From NCBI GenBank assembly GCA_022225965.2, contig JAKJXP020000113.1:1-64000 (forward strand): a stretch of DNA of 64,000 nt, read 5' to 3'. Below the pieces are notes generated by a model. It was given only the letters and a program-made list of their open reading frames with translations. It made no database searches and was not told the DNA's origin. The position numbers and the translations under genes were made by a program. The DNA comes from Diatrype stigma. Lineage: Eukaryota; Ascomycota; Sordariomycetes; Xylariales; Diatrypaceae. Shown one piece after another: positions 1-12,399 of this stretch (positions are counted from its first letter, which is position 1; each line of letters starts with the position of its first letter).

Positions 1-12
1 CATAAAAAAAAA

Positions 13-34
13 CCCCCCCCCCCCCCCCCCCCCC
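13..34. repeat. Homopolymer run of 22 C
   Basis: A short A-run is followed by 22 uninterrupted cytosines. Similar C or G runs recur at 5058-5070, 53332-53387 and 61084-61097. Runs of this length are prone to length errors in assembly. Confidence 0.95.
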
Positions 35-116
35 AATCGATCTCATATCTATAACTTCCGTTCATTTGCCCCTTCCCCTTTCTCTTCCGCAACATAGAGC
101 CATAGTCAGAGGGAGG

Positions 117-2001
117 ATGGGGGATGACTATACGATCCAAAAAGAGGCCTCGCGTATCTTGCACGAGGTGCTGCTGCGGGACGAGCGCCTCGGCATCCCA
201 GAGGACGTCAAAGAAGCGGCGTCGCGGGTCGTCTTCGACGAGCGCGCCGTGCAGAAGCCCTTCCTCCCGGCGCCAGTGAAATGCACCGAGTCGAGCGCGG
301 CGCTGTGGGGCTTGCTGGCAGCGTTCGGGAGTGCCATCGCGGCGCGGCGGCGGCGGCAGCAGCAAGAGCGACGCGGTTGTGGTGGTAATAGCCTTAATAT
401 CACCGCTAATACCGCTGACCAAGCCCCAGAAAAGGCCATCGTGAACAGCGACGTAGCAACCCTGTTTCTGTTCTCCTTCCTGTTCCTGCGCGTAGGCGGA
501 CGACCGACGTCCGACCCAGCCGTCGCAGCGCGCTACTCGGCATACGACACGCGGCAGCAATTCACGCCGTGGCGGCGGCTGTGCACGACGGTCTACCCGA
601 CGCGCGACGGGCGCTGGTTCCACCTGCACGGGGGTTTGGACTCCAGCCCAAGCTTCCGCATGCTCGGACTTCCAACCCACGACGGCGCGACGGACGAGAT
701 AGAGGTAATCGGCCGCATCTCCGGACGGGTGCGGCAGCTCAACGCCGACTGGCTCGACGTCGAGGCGAACGAGCACTGGCGCCAGGCCGGCGGCATCTGC
801 CTCTCGCCCGCGGAGTTCCGCGCTAGCGAGCAGGGCAAGGCCATCGCCGACGACGGGTTGTACCTGATCGAGGAGTCCTCGGTCGGGGATGCGCAGCTTC
901 CACCGGTGCCGTGGCCGGAGCGGAAGATGAAGGTGGAGACGGAGGATGGCACCGGCACTGGTAACGACAACGACAACGACAATGCGAGCCATGCGCTTCG
1001 GCCGCTAGAGGGCATCAAGATCGTAGACATAACGCGGGCGATCGCGGGGCCGACGATCGCGCGGCTCGCGGCGCTGCTGGGCGCGACGGTGGTGCGGGTG
1101 TCGAACACGGAGCTGCCGGACCTGGGTATCGTGCTGTTCGAGAGCAACTTGGGCAAGCGGGACGCGCATGCGGATCTGAAGACGGCGGAAGGACGGGCGG
1201 CGCTGCGGCGGCTCGTCGAGAACGCCGACGTCGTGCTGGACGGCTACCGGCCGGGGGTGCTGGAGCGGCTGGGGTTCGGGCCGCGGTGGGTGCACGAGGT
1301 GGTGGCGCGGGGGCGGGGCCGCGGCATCGTGTACGCCCGCGAGAACTGCCACGGCTGGCGGGGGCCCTGGAGCCACCGCAGCGGGTGGCAGCAGGTCAGC
1401 GATGCCGTCACGGGCATCGGGTGGCTGTTCGGCCGCATGTGGGGTCTGCCGGGCGACGAGCCCGTCATGCCCTTCCTCCCCAACTCGGACTTCCAGACGG
1501 GCATCGTGGGCTGCATCGCCATCATGAACGCGCTGGACCGGCGGGCGCGCCGCGGCGGGAACTATCTCGTGTCCACGTCGCTCAACCAGCTCAACTGCTT
1601 CCTTATCTCGCTGGGCACGCAGAGCCCCGAGATGCAAGACGAGCTGAAGGAGCGGTGGCCCAATATGAGGTTTAGGCACTACGACGACCTGCACCGTCAG
1701 ATGCCGGTGGTGAGTCTTCTCTTCTGTCAATGCAATGGGTGACTGACTGTCGTATAATATGACTAGATGCTAACAGCGAGTATAGCTTCGGGAAGACCTT
1801 CCGAAACTCGTGCCGGAACTACTCGATCCCGGATATTTCGTGACGATGAAGGCTGAATTAGGCGTGCCTGATGAAGAGATGACGTTCGTTGGACCTGCGA
1901 TCAAGTTTGAGAATACCAAACTGTTCTATGACCGTGGTAGCTGCTTGCGAGGGACGGACAAACTCGAGTGGCCAGAGGAAAGTAACGATAGCGATTCATA
2001 A
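117..2001 (+). CDS. CoA-transferase family III (CaiB/BaiF) protein
   Basis: Predicted 602-aa protein with exons 117-1709 and 1786-2001. The intron has donor GTGAGT and a GCTAAC branch site before TATAG. The start is the first ATG of the open frame; the frame itself opens upstream only at a TTG. The C-terminal half shows CaiB/BaiF hallmarks: LEGIKIVDITRAIAGP, an LLGATVVRV strand, KTAEGRAALRRLV, the DVVLDGYRPGVLERLG segment and a later YARENCHGWRGPW. The N-terminal half is a weaker related region, as in other roughly 600-aa fungal members that contain two CaiB-like halves. The family moves CoA between organic acids; this substrate cannot be read from sequence. The middle carries an (ND)n low-complexity stretch near 970-990. 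Its 3' end faces the protease gene. Confidence 0.9.
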
Positions 2002-2442
2002 CTCTTACACCTGAACTAAGCATATAGTCATAATATCGTGATCATTCGTCAAAGCGCCGATGTGGTTGTCAGAACGCATACTGCTTGAACAAAGGTGGTA
2101 TGGTACGGAGAAACGATGCCTCTTGGTTGAAATATGCAAAACCCATACAGAAACTCGGATAGAAACGGAGAGCGAGTTCCAACCAATAGACCGCCGACGC
2201 GATTTTAATTCAATACCATGATGTGATGTAGTTCGTCTCAGGATCGATTAAGCTTGCTGGTCTTATTTGAAAATATCCCACAGAGAGGCACACCATCAAA
2301 TGCTATATTATCTTCCCGGCGCTTTATAGATAGCTACTTATACAACCATGTGCTTCTCGGCTGGGTTTCATATATACAAACCCTTCCCATTCCCACGTCA
2401 GACCAACCACACAGGCCTTTCTACTCGCCCCCCTTCGAAAGT
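2002..2442. other. Convergent intergenic region
   Basis: About 440 bp between two convergent genes. It holds both 3' UTRs. No further gene or repeat is seen. Confidence 0.6.
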
Positions 2443-4207
2443 CTACGCACCGCTGCCGTTATAGAGCTAAGATCACCAGCAAATGTTAGTATACAATACA
2501 CTTACATACTCCCATCCCCTTCTATCAACCCAGATACAAACAAGAAAGCAAACAAGCAGCTACAGCAATCACTCACCATGAAGTTCGGGCTCCCCTTCGG
2601 ATCCTCAATGACGTCCGGGACAGCGAGCTCCTTGACGCGGGCGGAGACCTCGGCCGCGCGACTCCCACCCGCCAGCGCCTGCAGGTAGAGCGCGACGCCG
2701 GCGACGTGCGGGGCCGCCATGGAGGTGCCGGAGTCGGCGACGAGGGCGGTGTCGGAGGTGATCGCGGCGGAAATGACGCCGGAGCCGGGCGCGAACAGGT
2801 CAACGACGGAGCCGTAGCTCGACGACCACCACCGCGACCAGGTCGCGTTCATGGCGGCCACGGTGAGCGCGTCCGGCGCCGACGCCGGCGACCACGTGCC
2901 TGCGTCGTCGTTGGTGTTGCCGGCCGCCACGACCGAGAGGATGCCCGCCGCGAAGGCGCTGTTGACGGCGTCGTTCAGGGCGTCGGAGGAACCGCCTACT
3001 TTGTTTCCCGTTTTAGCAATCAATCAGTAGATCTTGGTGTTTGGTCTTGCATCCAACTAGTCTGGTCTGTCTTCTGCCTCACTTCGTTCTTGCCTTTGCG
3101 CCGTTGTACATGTATTACCTACGTAGATAGGGAAGTGAGAGGGGCCAGGGAAGGGGATGGGGATAAGCGGCGTGTGAGTGTAACTATAGCCAGTCAGGAG
3201 AGAGGGCCTTACCGAGAGACATGTTAATGACAGCCTTGTCCTCCCGCCCCTTGCTAACGATATCGTTCACAGCCCAGTCGATCGCGTCCAGGATATCTTC
3301 CGTCATGGTGGCCACGCTGGCGTCAAAGGCCTTGACCGCGACGACGCTCGCCTTCTTGGCGATGCCGACGGTGGCGCCCGCGATGGTGCCCGCGACGTGG
3401 GTGCCGTGGCCGAGGTTGTCGTCGTCGGGCGTGCCGGCCAGCACGTTGTAGCCCAGCACGGCGCGCCCGCCGCTGAACTGCTCGTGCGTCGTCCGGATCC
3501 CGCTGTCGATCACGTACGCCCACGTGCCCGCGCCCGCCGAGTCGTCGTAGATGTACTGGCTGCCGTTGCCCGGGGCGCGGTGCGAGATCGCGGAGAGGCC
3601 CCAGACGGTGTCGTCTTGGGTCACTAGGGCGCGCTTCTCGTTCCCGTGTTCTTTTCCGTTGATGTCCCTCCGCACCATCTCTCGCTTTTGCTCCCCGAAA
3701 GCAGTAGCAGCAGCTCCGACACCGGGCCCGTCGACGAGCGTGAAGATATGGCTCTCTTCGATGCCGAGGACCTAGGCAGACAGGTGCCAATGCGCGCGTG
3801 CGTGGCCTTTGTGAGCCCCCTGGAATATGAGGAATTTTACAACAAGGGGAACATGTATAATGGCAAACTGCAATAAGATAAGATATACAGATACTCACGT
3901 CCGGGTTGCTCCTGATTTGCGCAAGGGTTTCCTCGTCGAACTCGCCGGCGTACGCGTTGAACTCGTTGATGTGGAACGTCTTCTTCACGCCAGCGATGCC
4001 GATGTCACGGCTACCCAGGCTGCGCCTGTGGACGTCACGAACCCAGTCGATGTGCGACTCAACATCGCGCGTGCTGATGCCACTCTTGAGCCGGACGATG
4101 TACTTGCCCGGTACGACCTGCTTCGTGGACGGCGCGGCGAGGACAGCAGCGGGCTGTAGCTGTAGTGCGCCGAGCAGCAAGACGGCTAGGTTCCGAAGGG
4201 TCGCCAT
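2443..4207 (-). CDS. Secreted subtilisin-like serine protease (S8A, proteinase K type)
   Basis: Predicted 436 aa with four exons: 4207-3899, 3771-3213, 2995-2577 and 2466-2443. The last exon encodes only LYNGSGA and stop, the usual C-terminus of this family. The start [17 protein letters not shown] gives a signal peptide. Residues about 35-105 are an I9 propeptide ([27 protein letters not shown]). The peptidase domain has the full triad: D192 in VIDSG, H225 in GHGTHVAGT and S381 in [12 protein letters not shown], with oxyanion N316 in AAGNTN. It should be a secreted alkaline endoprotease acting on external protein. All introns have GTRAGN donors and keep frame. A TATAAAAG box lies about 150 bp upstream of the ATG. 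Confidence 0.95.
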
Positions 4208-4356
4208 TGTGGGCAGATTAATCAATCACTCAATCACTCAATCGACAGCTAAGCAATTGATCGCGTGGTGTGATTATACGGCGGGCGAACAGAGAGAAAT
4301 AAAGAAGGGTGAGTAAGCTGGATATACGTCGTGCGCGCGATGGACTCAGCTGCGCG

Positions 4357-4364
4357 CTTTTATA
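4357..4364 (-). promoter_or_regulatory. Probable TATA box of the subtilisin gene
   Basis: The minus strand reads TATAAAAG about 150 bp before the ATG at 4207. This distance fits a fungal core promoter with a 5' UTR of about 100 nt. It is inferred from consensus only. Confidence 0.45.
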
Positions 4365-5057
4365 GTCCCTCGATCTCTCGCGATATCGCCTCGTATAATA
4401 ACATCGCGATCTCGACCTTCTACTGCTAGGTAGATCCGGAGAACCCTAGTATGCGTTGTAGCCAAGCCGGCGACCCCATGGGTGGTTGTGGGCCGGCGCA
4501 TCCCCCGGAAGGGATCTAGGCCGCGAAGGATTACCCTTGGGTGGCTAGGTAGAAGCCGGAATACGATACAAGATGGATACAGTTTCGGTATCTATATGAA
4601 CTATAGCTTATCAAGCCTGGATACCAACGGTAACCCGTTGTTGAAGGTGTAGGGTATCCTGAAATACCAGTCTAGGACTTTGTAGGAAAACCCCGTCACG
4701 GAACAATATCTAGGAGTAGTCAGCATGACCTTTCACGTACGAGATGATGTGGATCACGTCGATAGTCTCTACAAACGCTTATTGGTGTTTGCGGGTATCT
4801 ACCCTATTTCGGGGGATGAATTGGGGTTCGACAAGGGGCGACTATGCCGTTAATGCGACGAAGAATACGAGGTAGGGCTGGGCGTTCTAGGGCTGCTTGA
4901 AATAGCCGTGATGGCTTCTTCGCTAGAATATCTTAGCTACATGTAACTATATCGTAGCTCTTTTTCATCTTAACGCGTGAATCTCTTCTATAGACCACAG
5001 GGGTTTGTCGCACATACCTGAGTATCGGGTATTGGACTTGATAAGGGCGTTTTTTTT

Positions 5058-5070
5058 GGGGGGGGGGGGG
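5058..5070. repeat. Homopolymer run of 13 G
   Basis: Eight T are followed by 13 G in an intergenic region. Unstable simple sequence with no other content. Confidence 0.9.
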
Positions 5071-5234
5071 CGCGAGTGGGCGGCAATTGTGTTTACATTA
5101 TGGCGGGTATTATATAGACAGGTCAGCTAGGCCCTCGCCGCAGTTTGCCTCATCTATCTTCATGCCCAATACTGGAACCAAACCGACTTTGGACTCCATA
5201 AATGAACTATTGCTGTGCCCGTTCATGATGGATA

Positions 5235-7901
5235 TCAAACGCCTTGAAAGCTGAATGCTTGTTCTCGTTTCGAGCGTCCGTCTGCCTTATGATATAGGGT
5301 AGTCACTCCTTTTCTAAAATCCCCTATATAAGCCTGAAGGTTACGCACTCTTTCGTCGTCGTGGACTACCCATAAGACGATACCCGAAGCGATCCAAGTA
5401 ACCACGGCTATCATAGCCGTAGATATGAGGAATGAAGCCTGGCCGCGCGGTGCGTCTTCGTAGGAGAATACGTCCATGCTAAATAGAGACTTGGAGGACA
5501 ATTAGCACAATAACATTCTCTCTGCGAGACCTGCAGATACTTACAGAGGCATAGCTCAGAGGGAGGTAGAAGATGGTTACAAATGTGAACACTAAAATGT
5601 ACTGATTTAGAACTGTCGCTCTTGACGCTTCTCTCACCGACGTGGCGTTGAATAGCTGGTTGGTATTAGTAATCAAGTCACAGTACGGAGACGTCCATCT
5701 TCTTTTACTTACCCCATCCCTGAAGCTCTTGATCTCCTCGTTTTTCTTCTCTATGCGGCCTAATAAACACTTTGCAGACGAGCTGTGATAAGCGAGGAGG
5801 CCATTCCACATCTCATCAATCTCTCTCTTAAACGGCGGAGGTACTCCGTCAAAGCCCCACTCATCTCGACTATTTCTTTGCTTGGTGGCGGAGTGAACGA
5901 CCTTGTCGAAGTTACTCCTGAGTTGTTGCAAGGCTCTCTCGCTTTCCTGTATCCATTCCGAGAATATGCGCAAGGCTTGGAGCACTGTGAAATAGAGACG
6001 CGTTCTTGCGAAACTGCTATCGAACATCATGGCCGCTCCATCTCCCTTAGGGTTGAATAATTCATCGATCTGGAAACAGTCAGAACCCGCTTGGCCCTAC
6101 ACCACAAGACGGTTGGTTACCTTAACGCCGACGAGATTGTCAACTTCGTTCAAGGTTTGAGTCCATTTCTGTTCCCATAGTGGCAGAATTAACCGCAGAA
6201 CTTTGATGTAGACAGCAACCGCAGTAAACTGTCCATGGTAGGGCATATCCAATGGTCGATCGCTTTCCACAAATAGACGACGGTATTTGGAGTCAGTAAG
6301 ATACAATATGGTATAAATCGGAAGATCCATTTCGTAAGATGTGACAAGGGCAATCGAAAACCTTTGCTCGATGACATCGACGTCATCCATCCCATCGAGA
6401 GACGAAAGTTTTCCAGTGACGCGCGAGGGCCGTAAACCGCCTTGCGAGATACCATCGTCTTCCACCCCCGCGTGGAGCTTTTCGACTGACAACACTCGCA
6501 GATGGAATTGTAGCTGGAGCCAGTTCGATGTGAGCCAAATATCACTGGTCTGCATAAAGCGAGGCCACTTTGCTGCATAGCAAGACAGGAAGCGGAGAGC
6601 CTTTTTCATGCCCATGATCCTCTGGCCAATATCCCCTGTGATACCCATCTGGGCCAGAACCAAATAAATGCATGCAAAACTGACAAGCTGATTGGCATGG
6701 AACATTTGCCTAAGGTGGTCCGAGTCTTAGATATTCTACTTCTGTAAGCAGGTCAAGGCATAGCGAATTGCTCACCATATTCGGCCGAACACTCGTCCAT
6801 CCCAGGGACAGCTGTTGCCGAATTGAAACATCTTGTCATAGGGCTGATCAGCTCCAGTTAGCCTCGCGCTTCCAAAGAGAGGATGGTCAGTGTAGGTCCC
6901 CTTACTCGAAGTTGGCCTAGGAGGGGGGCACGATTACTACCCAACCACGGTTCACGAGCAACATGACCCCCTGATGCATCGTAGCTTGACTGGTATATAA
7001 TCGTCTTCGTTTCTCCGGGACACCTGAGGCGATACAGGTCTACGGTCCCATCGACCTCAATCGGTCGGTCGATCTCGTCGTGCTCATAAACCGACCTACC
7101 TTGGCAATCCCACTGCTGTCTGATCTGGAGTGCAAGCCTGGATACCTGCTGCGCAAGCAAGGGTTCTCGGAATTGCCTGACATGACGCCAACGGATTTCC
7201 GATATTTGACTATTCTCGCCTCGTTCAAGAGCCTGGGTCACGAGGATAATGTCGGTCTCTTCTTCCTGCTCCTCCCACCCATACATATGTATCATTTCGA
7301 TAGGATCGTAAGATCCAGTCAGCATATGCGGCATATGCGGTAAGTTGAACCTTGCCAGGAAAAGATCGCAGATTCGGACCGGGTCAGGATGCGAAGTTGC
7401 CCATAAATATTTCTCCAGCAAGGATGATTGAGACAAGCTGAAAGATGGTGCACAAGGGGACTTCTGGCTTCCTACCCTGAGTGAAGCTGCTAACCCTGCA
7501 AGGAGTGCCTCTTGTCTCGAGTTCGTCTTTAACAGCCGTTGAATTGTGATGTGAGCATCGAGCCCCTCTTGACTACAAGCCGGCACATCGTGACCTGGAT
7601 TCGGACTCGTCTTGGGCATGGCCAGGGATAGTTTCCTCGTCCATTTTCGACGATGCCGCGGTGGCCTTAACCGTCGGTGTTGATCCAAACTGGAAGACTG
7701 CCGATGGTTATAGCTGGTGGATAAGGCTGTGGAACTTTTATATGAGGCCGCTGTTGTGGTGGTTGCCAGACTTGGTGTCCGATCGTGAGAGGTGTGCCCA
7801 GTCTCCTGATCTTCAACATTGCTATCTGATTCAAGGTACATGTTGCTCACTTCTGCCTCGACTCTATGGCACATTGAAACATGGTGAGAACCAAATAGCA
7901 T
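5235..7901 (-). CDS. CorA-like membrane protein
   Basis: Predicted 791 aa in six exons: 7901-6906, 6843-6776, 6709-6121, 6069-5713, 5655-5545 and 5489-5235. All junctions keep frame with GTRNGN/YAG sites. The C-terminus carries the fungal CorA-like signature: LFNATSVREASRATVLNQY, then a membrane segment (VFTFVTIFYLPLSYASSLF) and a second one (FLISTAMIAVVTWIASGIV), ending in a charged tail. CorA proteins are divalent-cation channels with two C-terminal helices. Here the GMN selectivity motif between them reads SMD, so Mg transport is not assured. The N-terminal 500 residues are soluble and not recognised. A start further upstream is possible, because a second ATG-rich frame lies at 7850-8047, but I could not splice it in frame. 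Confidence 0.85.
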
Positions 7902-9083
7902 GAGACAGGACAGGTCATATTTAAACGAACCTTCCGATCAACAAGCAGTCTTCGTCCAGGGGTGCTGGACATGCTTGCGAGCGGAAAAGGGAATGTTCCG
8001 AAGCTCATCAGTAGATAACGTAGGATGCCTCTGATGCTACCTCTCATACGATGAAGAAGTCTGGCGCGTAACCCCTCCCGAACATGACGGCGAACATATC
8101 AACAGGTAACTAAACCCTGCTTTGCTTCAGCCCCAATGCCACTTGGAGTCCTGTCCCTGGGCAAGATCTGCCCTGAAAGATATCTCCTGAGTATTCACCT
8201 ACATAGTACAGGGGCTTCGATTGGATGGAAATGTTACATTCAGCCTACCTACATCGTGTGTACTGCCTCATTCTTTCGGTGCTACCCTGCCATGGGGTTA
8301 CTAGAAATGCCCTGTGATAGGCTCGTGATGGCGGGCGCTGCAAGCCAGGAAAACTCAGCACTATCATGATATGGTCCTTGGGCGGCAAGGCCTCTGTGTG
8401 CATCTCGGAATGACAGTTCGATCAGATACAATGGCATACAAAGTGTATCAAGGAGGCAGAATTCGAGAGAATGCCGACATGTTCCAACAACCTCGAGGGA
8501 ACCCTTGAAGACTGCGACTTTGCAGTTGAGGTGATGCTGAAGTTACACTGGGCTATCAGGACTGTCAGGGGACTACGGGCGCTGTGGCCCCGGGTACTGT
8601 AGCTCTAAGGTTCTAGCTTTACCTTCTATAGCCCCGCATAACGGGTGGGGGGTTATACGGGCCATACGGCGCGCCCCAAGAAGGGTGCTAGGGTAATTAC
8701 CCCATGCCCAGCAGTACCTACATACTTACCTACCTAGGGCTGCTAGGGTAGCTACATCCCTAGTCAGTTATATCACGTTTATCAGCAGAACCTGACGCGT
8801 TGCTCTTGCTTAATACTACATACACGTTCAACCTACCTAGGTACTCTGCTATTCCCGTCTGCTACTTACCGAGCCGGGACAACTGAGACACATGTCCGTT
8901 CCTGTCCGTCCCTTCTAAGTCCAGTCGACAACGACGCGGTCATAGATACAAGCCGCATACAAGACAACCTTGGACCTTGGAAGCAGTCAAGTCTTATACA
9001 ATTGGGCATCTATTCTATTAGATACATACCTTACTTGCCCAGAATATTACCAGCATATTACCCGGGCTGCCAGGTCACCGATC
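7902..9083. other. Divergent intergenic region
   Basis: About 1.2 kb between divergent starts. Several ACCTACCTAGG-like motifs occur at 8725-8750 and 8830-8845. No gene is recognised. Confidence 0.5.
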
Positions 9084-10474
9084 ATGGAACCTGGGCCCAT
9101 GGAGGGTCACCATGCAGGTGAAAAGGATCCAGACTTCCGCTCCATCGTAAATGCTGCAGCGGCCGATTGGTACTCGCAACGAAGCATTTCGCCCAACGTT
9201 AGTCAGCCTCACTCCTCCACTTGTAAGTGTCCCAATTTCTACCTGCCTATACCTCCTGTACTACCTGTCGGCTCACATGGCTACCAGACGACGAACAGAG
9301 GCGAAGTCCGCAATCCAATGCAGGACAGTCGTCCAACAGCGTCACCAACATCGGCAGCGATACCACTGCCTGGCAGACGGCGCTGCTGAGCTTGCCCGAG
9401 GAGTTCCGGAACAGCCCGCTTCCGGTCCACCCGCTGCCTCAGCTGCTCGCTGTCCAGCCGACCCTGCGGCCGATCGAGTGGAACCGGTACCGGCAGTACG
9501 GCGGCTTCGTACCCCGCACACCGCACGACTTCAGCTCGCTGATGATCTACGCGTCCGGCCAGGTCAACCCGAACCCATGCCGGCGGTGCATCCTCAAGAA
9601 CGGGCCCTTCGCCCTCTGCATCGTCTCGCCGCCGTCGGTGCTGGCCCAGAGCTCGCTGAAGCACGCCTGCGCCAACTGCACCTACCAGAACCAGTACAAG
9701 AAGTGCACCAATGAGCCCATCACCAAGGAGGAGCTGATTCGGAGCCAGGCGTCGAGGAGCGTCGTCCGTTCCCAGCAGACGCCCGTCCCCCGGAAGCCAA
9801 AGGTCGCCAGTGGTAGCGGCGTGAGGAAGTACCAGCACAAGTCTACCATCAACAGCAGTAGCAGCAATGCCGTCGCCGCCGCTGCCGCCGCTGCCGCCGC
9901 CATCGCCGCGACCACCGCACCCACCGCACCCACCACTGCCGCAACTACTACCACCACCACCCGCAAGCGCAAGCAGCCGGACTACGGTTACGTGGTGCAG
10001 AAGCCCAGCGCGCAGAGCATAACGGCCGACTCGTTCGCAGATAAGCTACGCCACGTGCGCAGCTGGTCTCCCCGCTCGCGGCGGCGCATGAACGCCGAGG
10101 TGCTGCAGTGGCAGGCGGCGATGGCGACGGTCGAGGCCGAGAAGGTGCGGGCCGTCCGCCACGACCACCGCTACCAGCCTCACCATCTGAGGCATCCTCC
10201 TCCGATGGTAGATGAGACACCGCGGCTCCCTTTCCCCACAGTTGCTACGACCTCCTCCATGTTTGCCCCGCCGCCCACATCTATCTCAGGATCAGTCCCC
10301 GAGGAGATGGGGGATGAGGACGGGCAGATGATGGACGGCGGTGAGGAGATGGAGGAGGGAGATGGGGAGGGGTACGACAATAGTGACGGCGAGGACGAAC
10401 ATCAGTATTACGAGGGCGATGGGCCATCGTGGGTTGGTTTCGACGATGGACCCCCACTGAAACCTCCGCTCTAG
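9084..10474 (+). CDS. DUF3716 (Cys-rich fungal domain) protein
   Basis: Predicted 441 aa with exons 9084-9222 and 9288-10474. The splice uses GTAAGT and CTACCAG and restores frame at a TAC codon. Residues around 130-185 hold a Cys-rich unit, PCRRCILKNGPFALC followed by ACANCTYQNQYKKC. This matches the DUF3716 pattern of CxxC pairs, found in fungal nuclear or transposon-associated proteins and probably metal-binding. The middle has poly-Ala and poly-Thr tracts and a basic TRKRKQP segment that could act as a nuclear signal. The C-terminus is strongly acidic. Function is unknown; a DNA- or chromatin-associated role is only suggested by composition. Confidence 0.8.
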
Positions 10475-11505
10475 ATGTCTTGGGGTCGACTACTTTCGTA
10501 GTCGTGCATGGCATTAGCGACACCTCGACTTTGCGGCGCGCCAGCTCCTACTCATAGCTTTAATATCTCCCGTGCCGAAAAGCTGAAGATAAGATGGCTC
10601 ACGCACACTAGGGCGTGTTGAGACTCCATCCCTTGGGTGTCATTCGGTTTCACATACACACTATTGCCATCCGGCGACCCCTTATGCCACTCTCGCTCTT
10701 CCCATCCCTCCGACTTGGAAGACTCGGGATTTTGGAGCTATGGCTTTCTCTAAACCCTTCCATCTTCGCGCTTATTTTGCTCGTGTAGCACTTGGAAGCC
10801 TACAAGCGATGTGGTTTGGATGGACCGGTTACTCCTGCATAAAGTCGCCATATTGTTGGTCATGTATCATTATTAATTAGCATCTACAATACGTAGAAGA
10901 CCGGGGTACGATTCCCCTTAAATAATAAGAAAGCGTGAAATTTTCTCTGCTACTCGATAGACTGCGATATAATTCGCGGAATGAACGTCATATAGTAAGT
11001 AAGATGGAAAAAGCGTGAACATATCCCACCTTGCTCACTAGGACGTGACGTTACTCAAGATGATGCCAGCCCCCGACTCCATACTAGTATCGATCAAGCA
11101 GAGATTGGCAAGAAAACACAGTCATAAGTCAATCACCATGAAGAATGAGGCAGCGGACGAAACTACGTCCCAGATTTAGGAGAGGGGTGGACTGAAAGGG
11201 AATACGACGAGGCTATGAATGGTATCTAGATAGTGGCAACGTTTTACACGGCAGCATTAGGAATATTCTAGTTGACAAGAATGTTTGCGTGTTATTATCT
11301 TGTCGGAAATAGTTACGAGCCACCCCAGCGCTCCAACCTATGATTAAATCATCATGTACACGTTTGCGCCTTCGCTCAACCCAATGACCAAGACCGAAAC
11401 AGTAATCGACCAACCAACTAACGCCAAAGGTACCCCCATTTGTGTATGAAGGAGGTATGTAAGTACCCATGCAATATGTTATGTATCATTGCCTTGGAAT
11501 CAGAA
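10475..11505. other. Convergent intergenic region
   Basis: About 1 kb between convergent genes. I see no coding region. A short T-arm-like hairpin near 10903-10917 was judged not to be a tRNA. Confidence 0.5.
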
Positions 11506-12399
11506 TCAGACAAAGCAGCGAGCCTCGAACTTGAGCATGAGCTGCTTGGTCTCCTTATCCCAGCACACGGGGACGTTGTTATTGCTGTCGTTGTTGTTGT
11601 TATTGTTGTTGTTCTCGGCATCCAGGACGTTCATGGCGACGTCGCGCCGCAGCCCCGACACGACCTCCTGCATGTACTCGGTGGCGCTCTTCTTCCACTG
11701 CACGGGATGCTCGCCCATGTACGTCTCGAACAGGTAGTCGGCCTCGATGGTCATGGCGTCGGTCTCCCGCGTCGCCAACACGCGCGTCGCGACGTGCCTG
11801 TGTCTGTGCCTGCCGCTCTTGGTGTGGGCGTGGGTGGGAACCTGCGCCGACGCGTGCACGTCCATGGTGCCCTCGGCCTGCGGGAACACGACCGCGACGG
11901 TCTCGAGGCACGGCAGGTTCTCGAGGGCCAGGGGGAGCCAGAGGCCGGCGCGCGCGACGCACAGGTCCAGCGCTAGGTGGCGGATGCGGCTTACCCAGGC
12001 CGGCACATTATCGTTCGTCTCCGTTCCTGTCTCCCTCTCCGTCTCGCCACCGCTACCACCGCTCCCGCTACCGCCGCCGCCACCAGGAGGAAAGCACAGC
12101 TTGCCGACGAACACGCTGAACACGTCCCCGCCGATATACAGGATGTCCTGGACGGGGTCGAAGGCGCGACGGCCCGCGGCCCACGACTTCAGCGCGATGT
12201 CGCGCGACTCGCCGCATGTCGCGAGCAGCGGCGAGTAGGCCGGGTGCACCTCGAGCGGCTTCAGGAGCGCGCCGTCGGGCTGCGGCTTCGCGTGGGCGAA
12301 CACGCAGACCTCTTTGTCTGGGGAGGAGGATTCCAACGCCGTCTCCCAGATCTCCCGGCGCAGCTCGGGCGGGAGTTGACGGAAGAGAGTAAAGGTCAT
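11506..12399 (-). CDS. 2EXR domain protein
   Basis: Single-exon 297-aa protein. The N-terminus TLFRQLPPELRREIWETAL is the 2EXR motif (F-x-x-LP-x-E-[LI]-R-x-x-IW), followed by a conserved block with LLATCGESRDIALKSW. The family is large and F-box-like in fungi and has no defined biochemical role. Residues about 107-125 are a Gly/Ser linker. A poly-Asn run near residue 270 is encoded by GTT repeats on the plus strand at 11577-11612. Codon use is GC-rich, as in its neighbours. Confidence 0.85.
   Translation of the reverse strand: MTFTLFRQLPPELRREIWETALESSSPDKEVCVFAHAKPQPDGALLKPLEVHPAYSPLLATCGESRDIALKSWAAGRRAFDPVQDILYIGGDVFSVFVGKLCFPPGGGGGSGSGGSGGETERETGTETNDNVPAWVSRIRHLALDLCVARAGLWLPLALENLPCLETVAVVFPQAEGTMDVHASAQVPTHAHTKSGRHRHRHVATRVLATRETDAMTIEADYLFETYMGEHPVQWKKSATEYMQEVVSGLRRDVAMNVLDAENNNNNNNNDSNNNVPVCWDKETKQLMLKFEARCFV

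Larger units (their letters stand above)
4208..5234. other. Intergenic: protease promoter and 3' side of CorA-like gene
   Basis: Holds the protease promoter and the 3' flank of the next minus-strand gene. No coding region was found. A G-run sits at 5058-5070. Confidence 0.5.

Noticed and set aside
1005..1730. Long antisense frame opposite the CoA-transferase gene
   Set aside because: Shadow of GC-rich codons; the plus strand has clear family motifs. The same applies to frames opposite the GH3, calpain, terpene cyclase and GH16 genes.
10851..10927. tRNA-like fold: complementary 7-bp ends and a GGGGTACGATTCCCC hairpin
   Set aside because: The T-arm is separated from the acceptor stem by 3 nt, the loop has TACG rather than TTCG, U33 is missing and no A box fits. 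Chance hairpin more likely.
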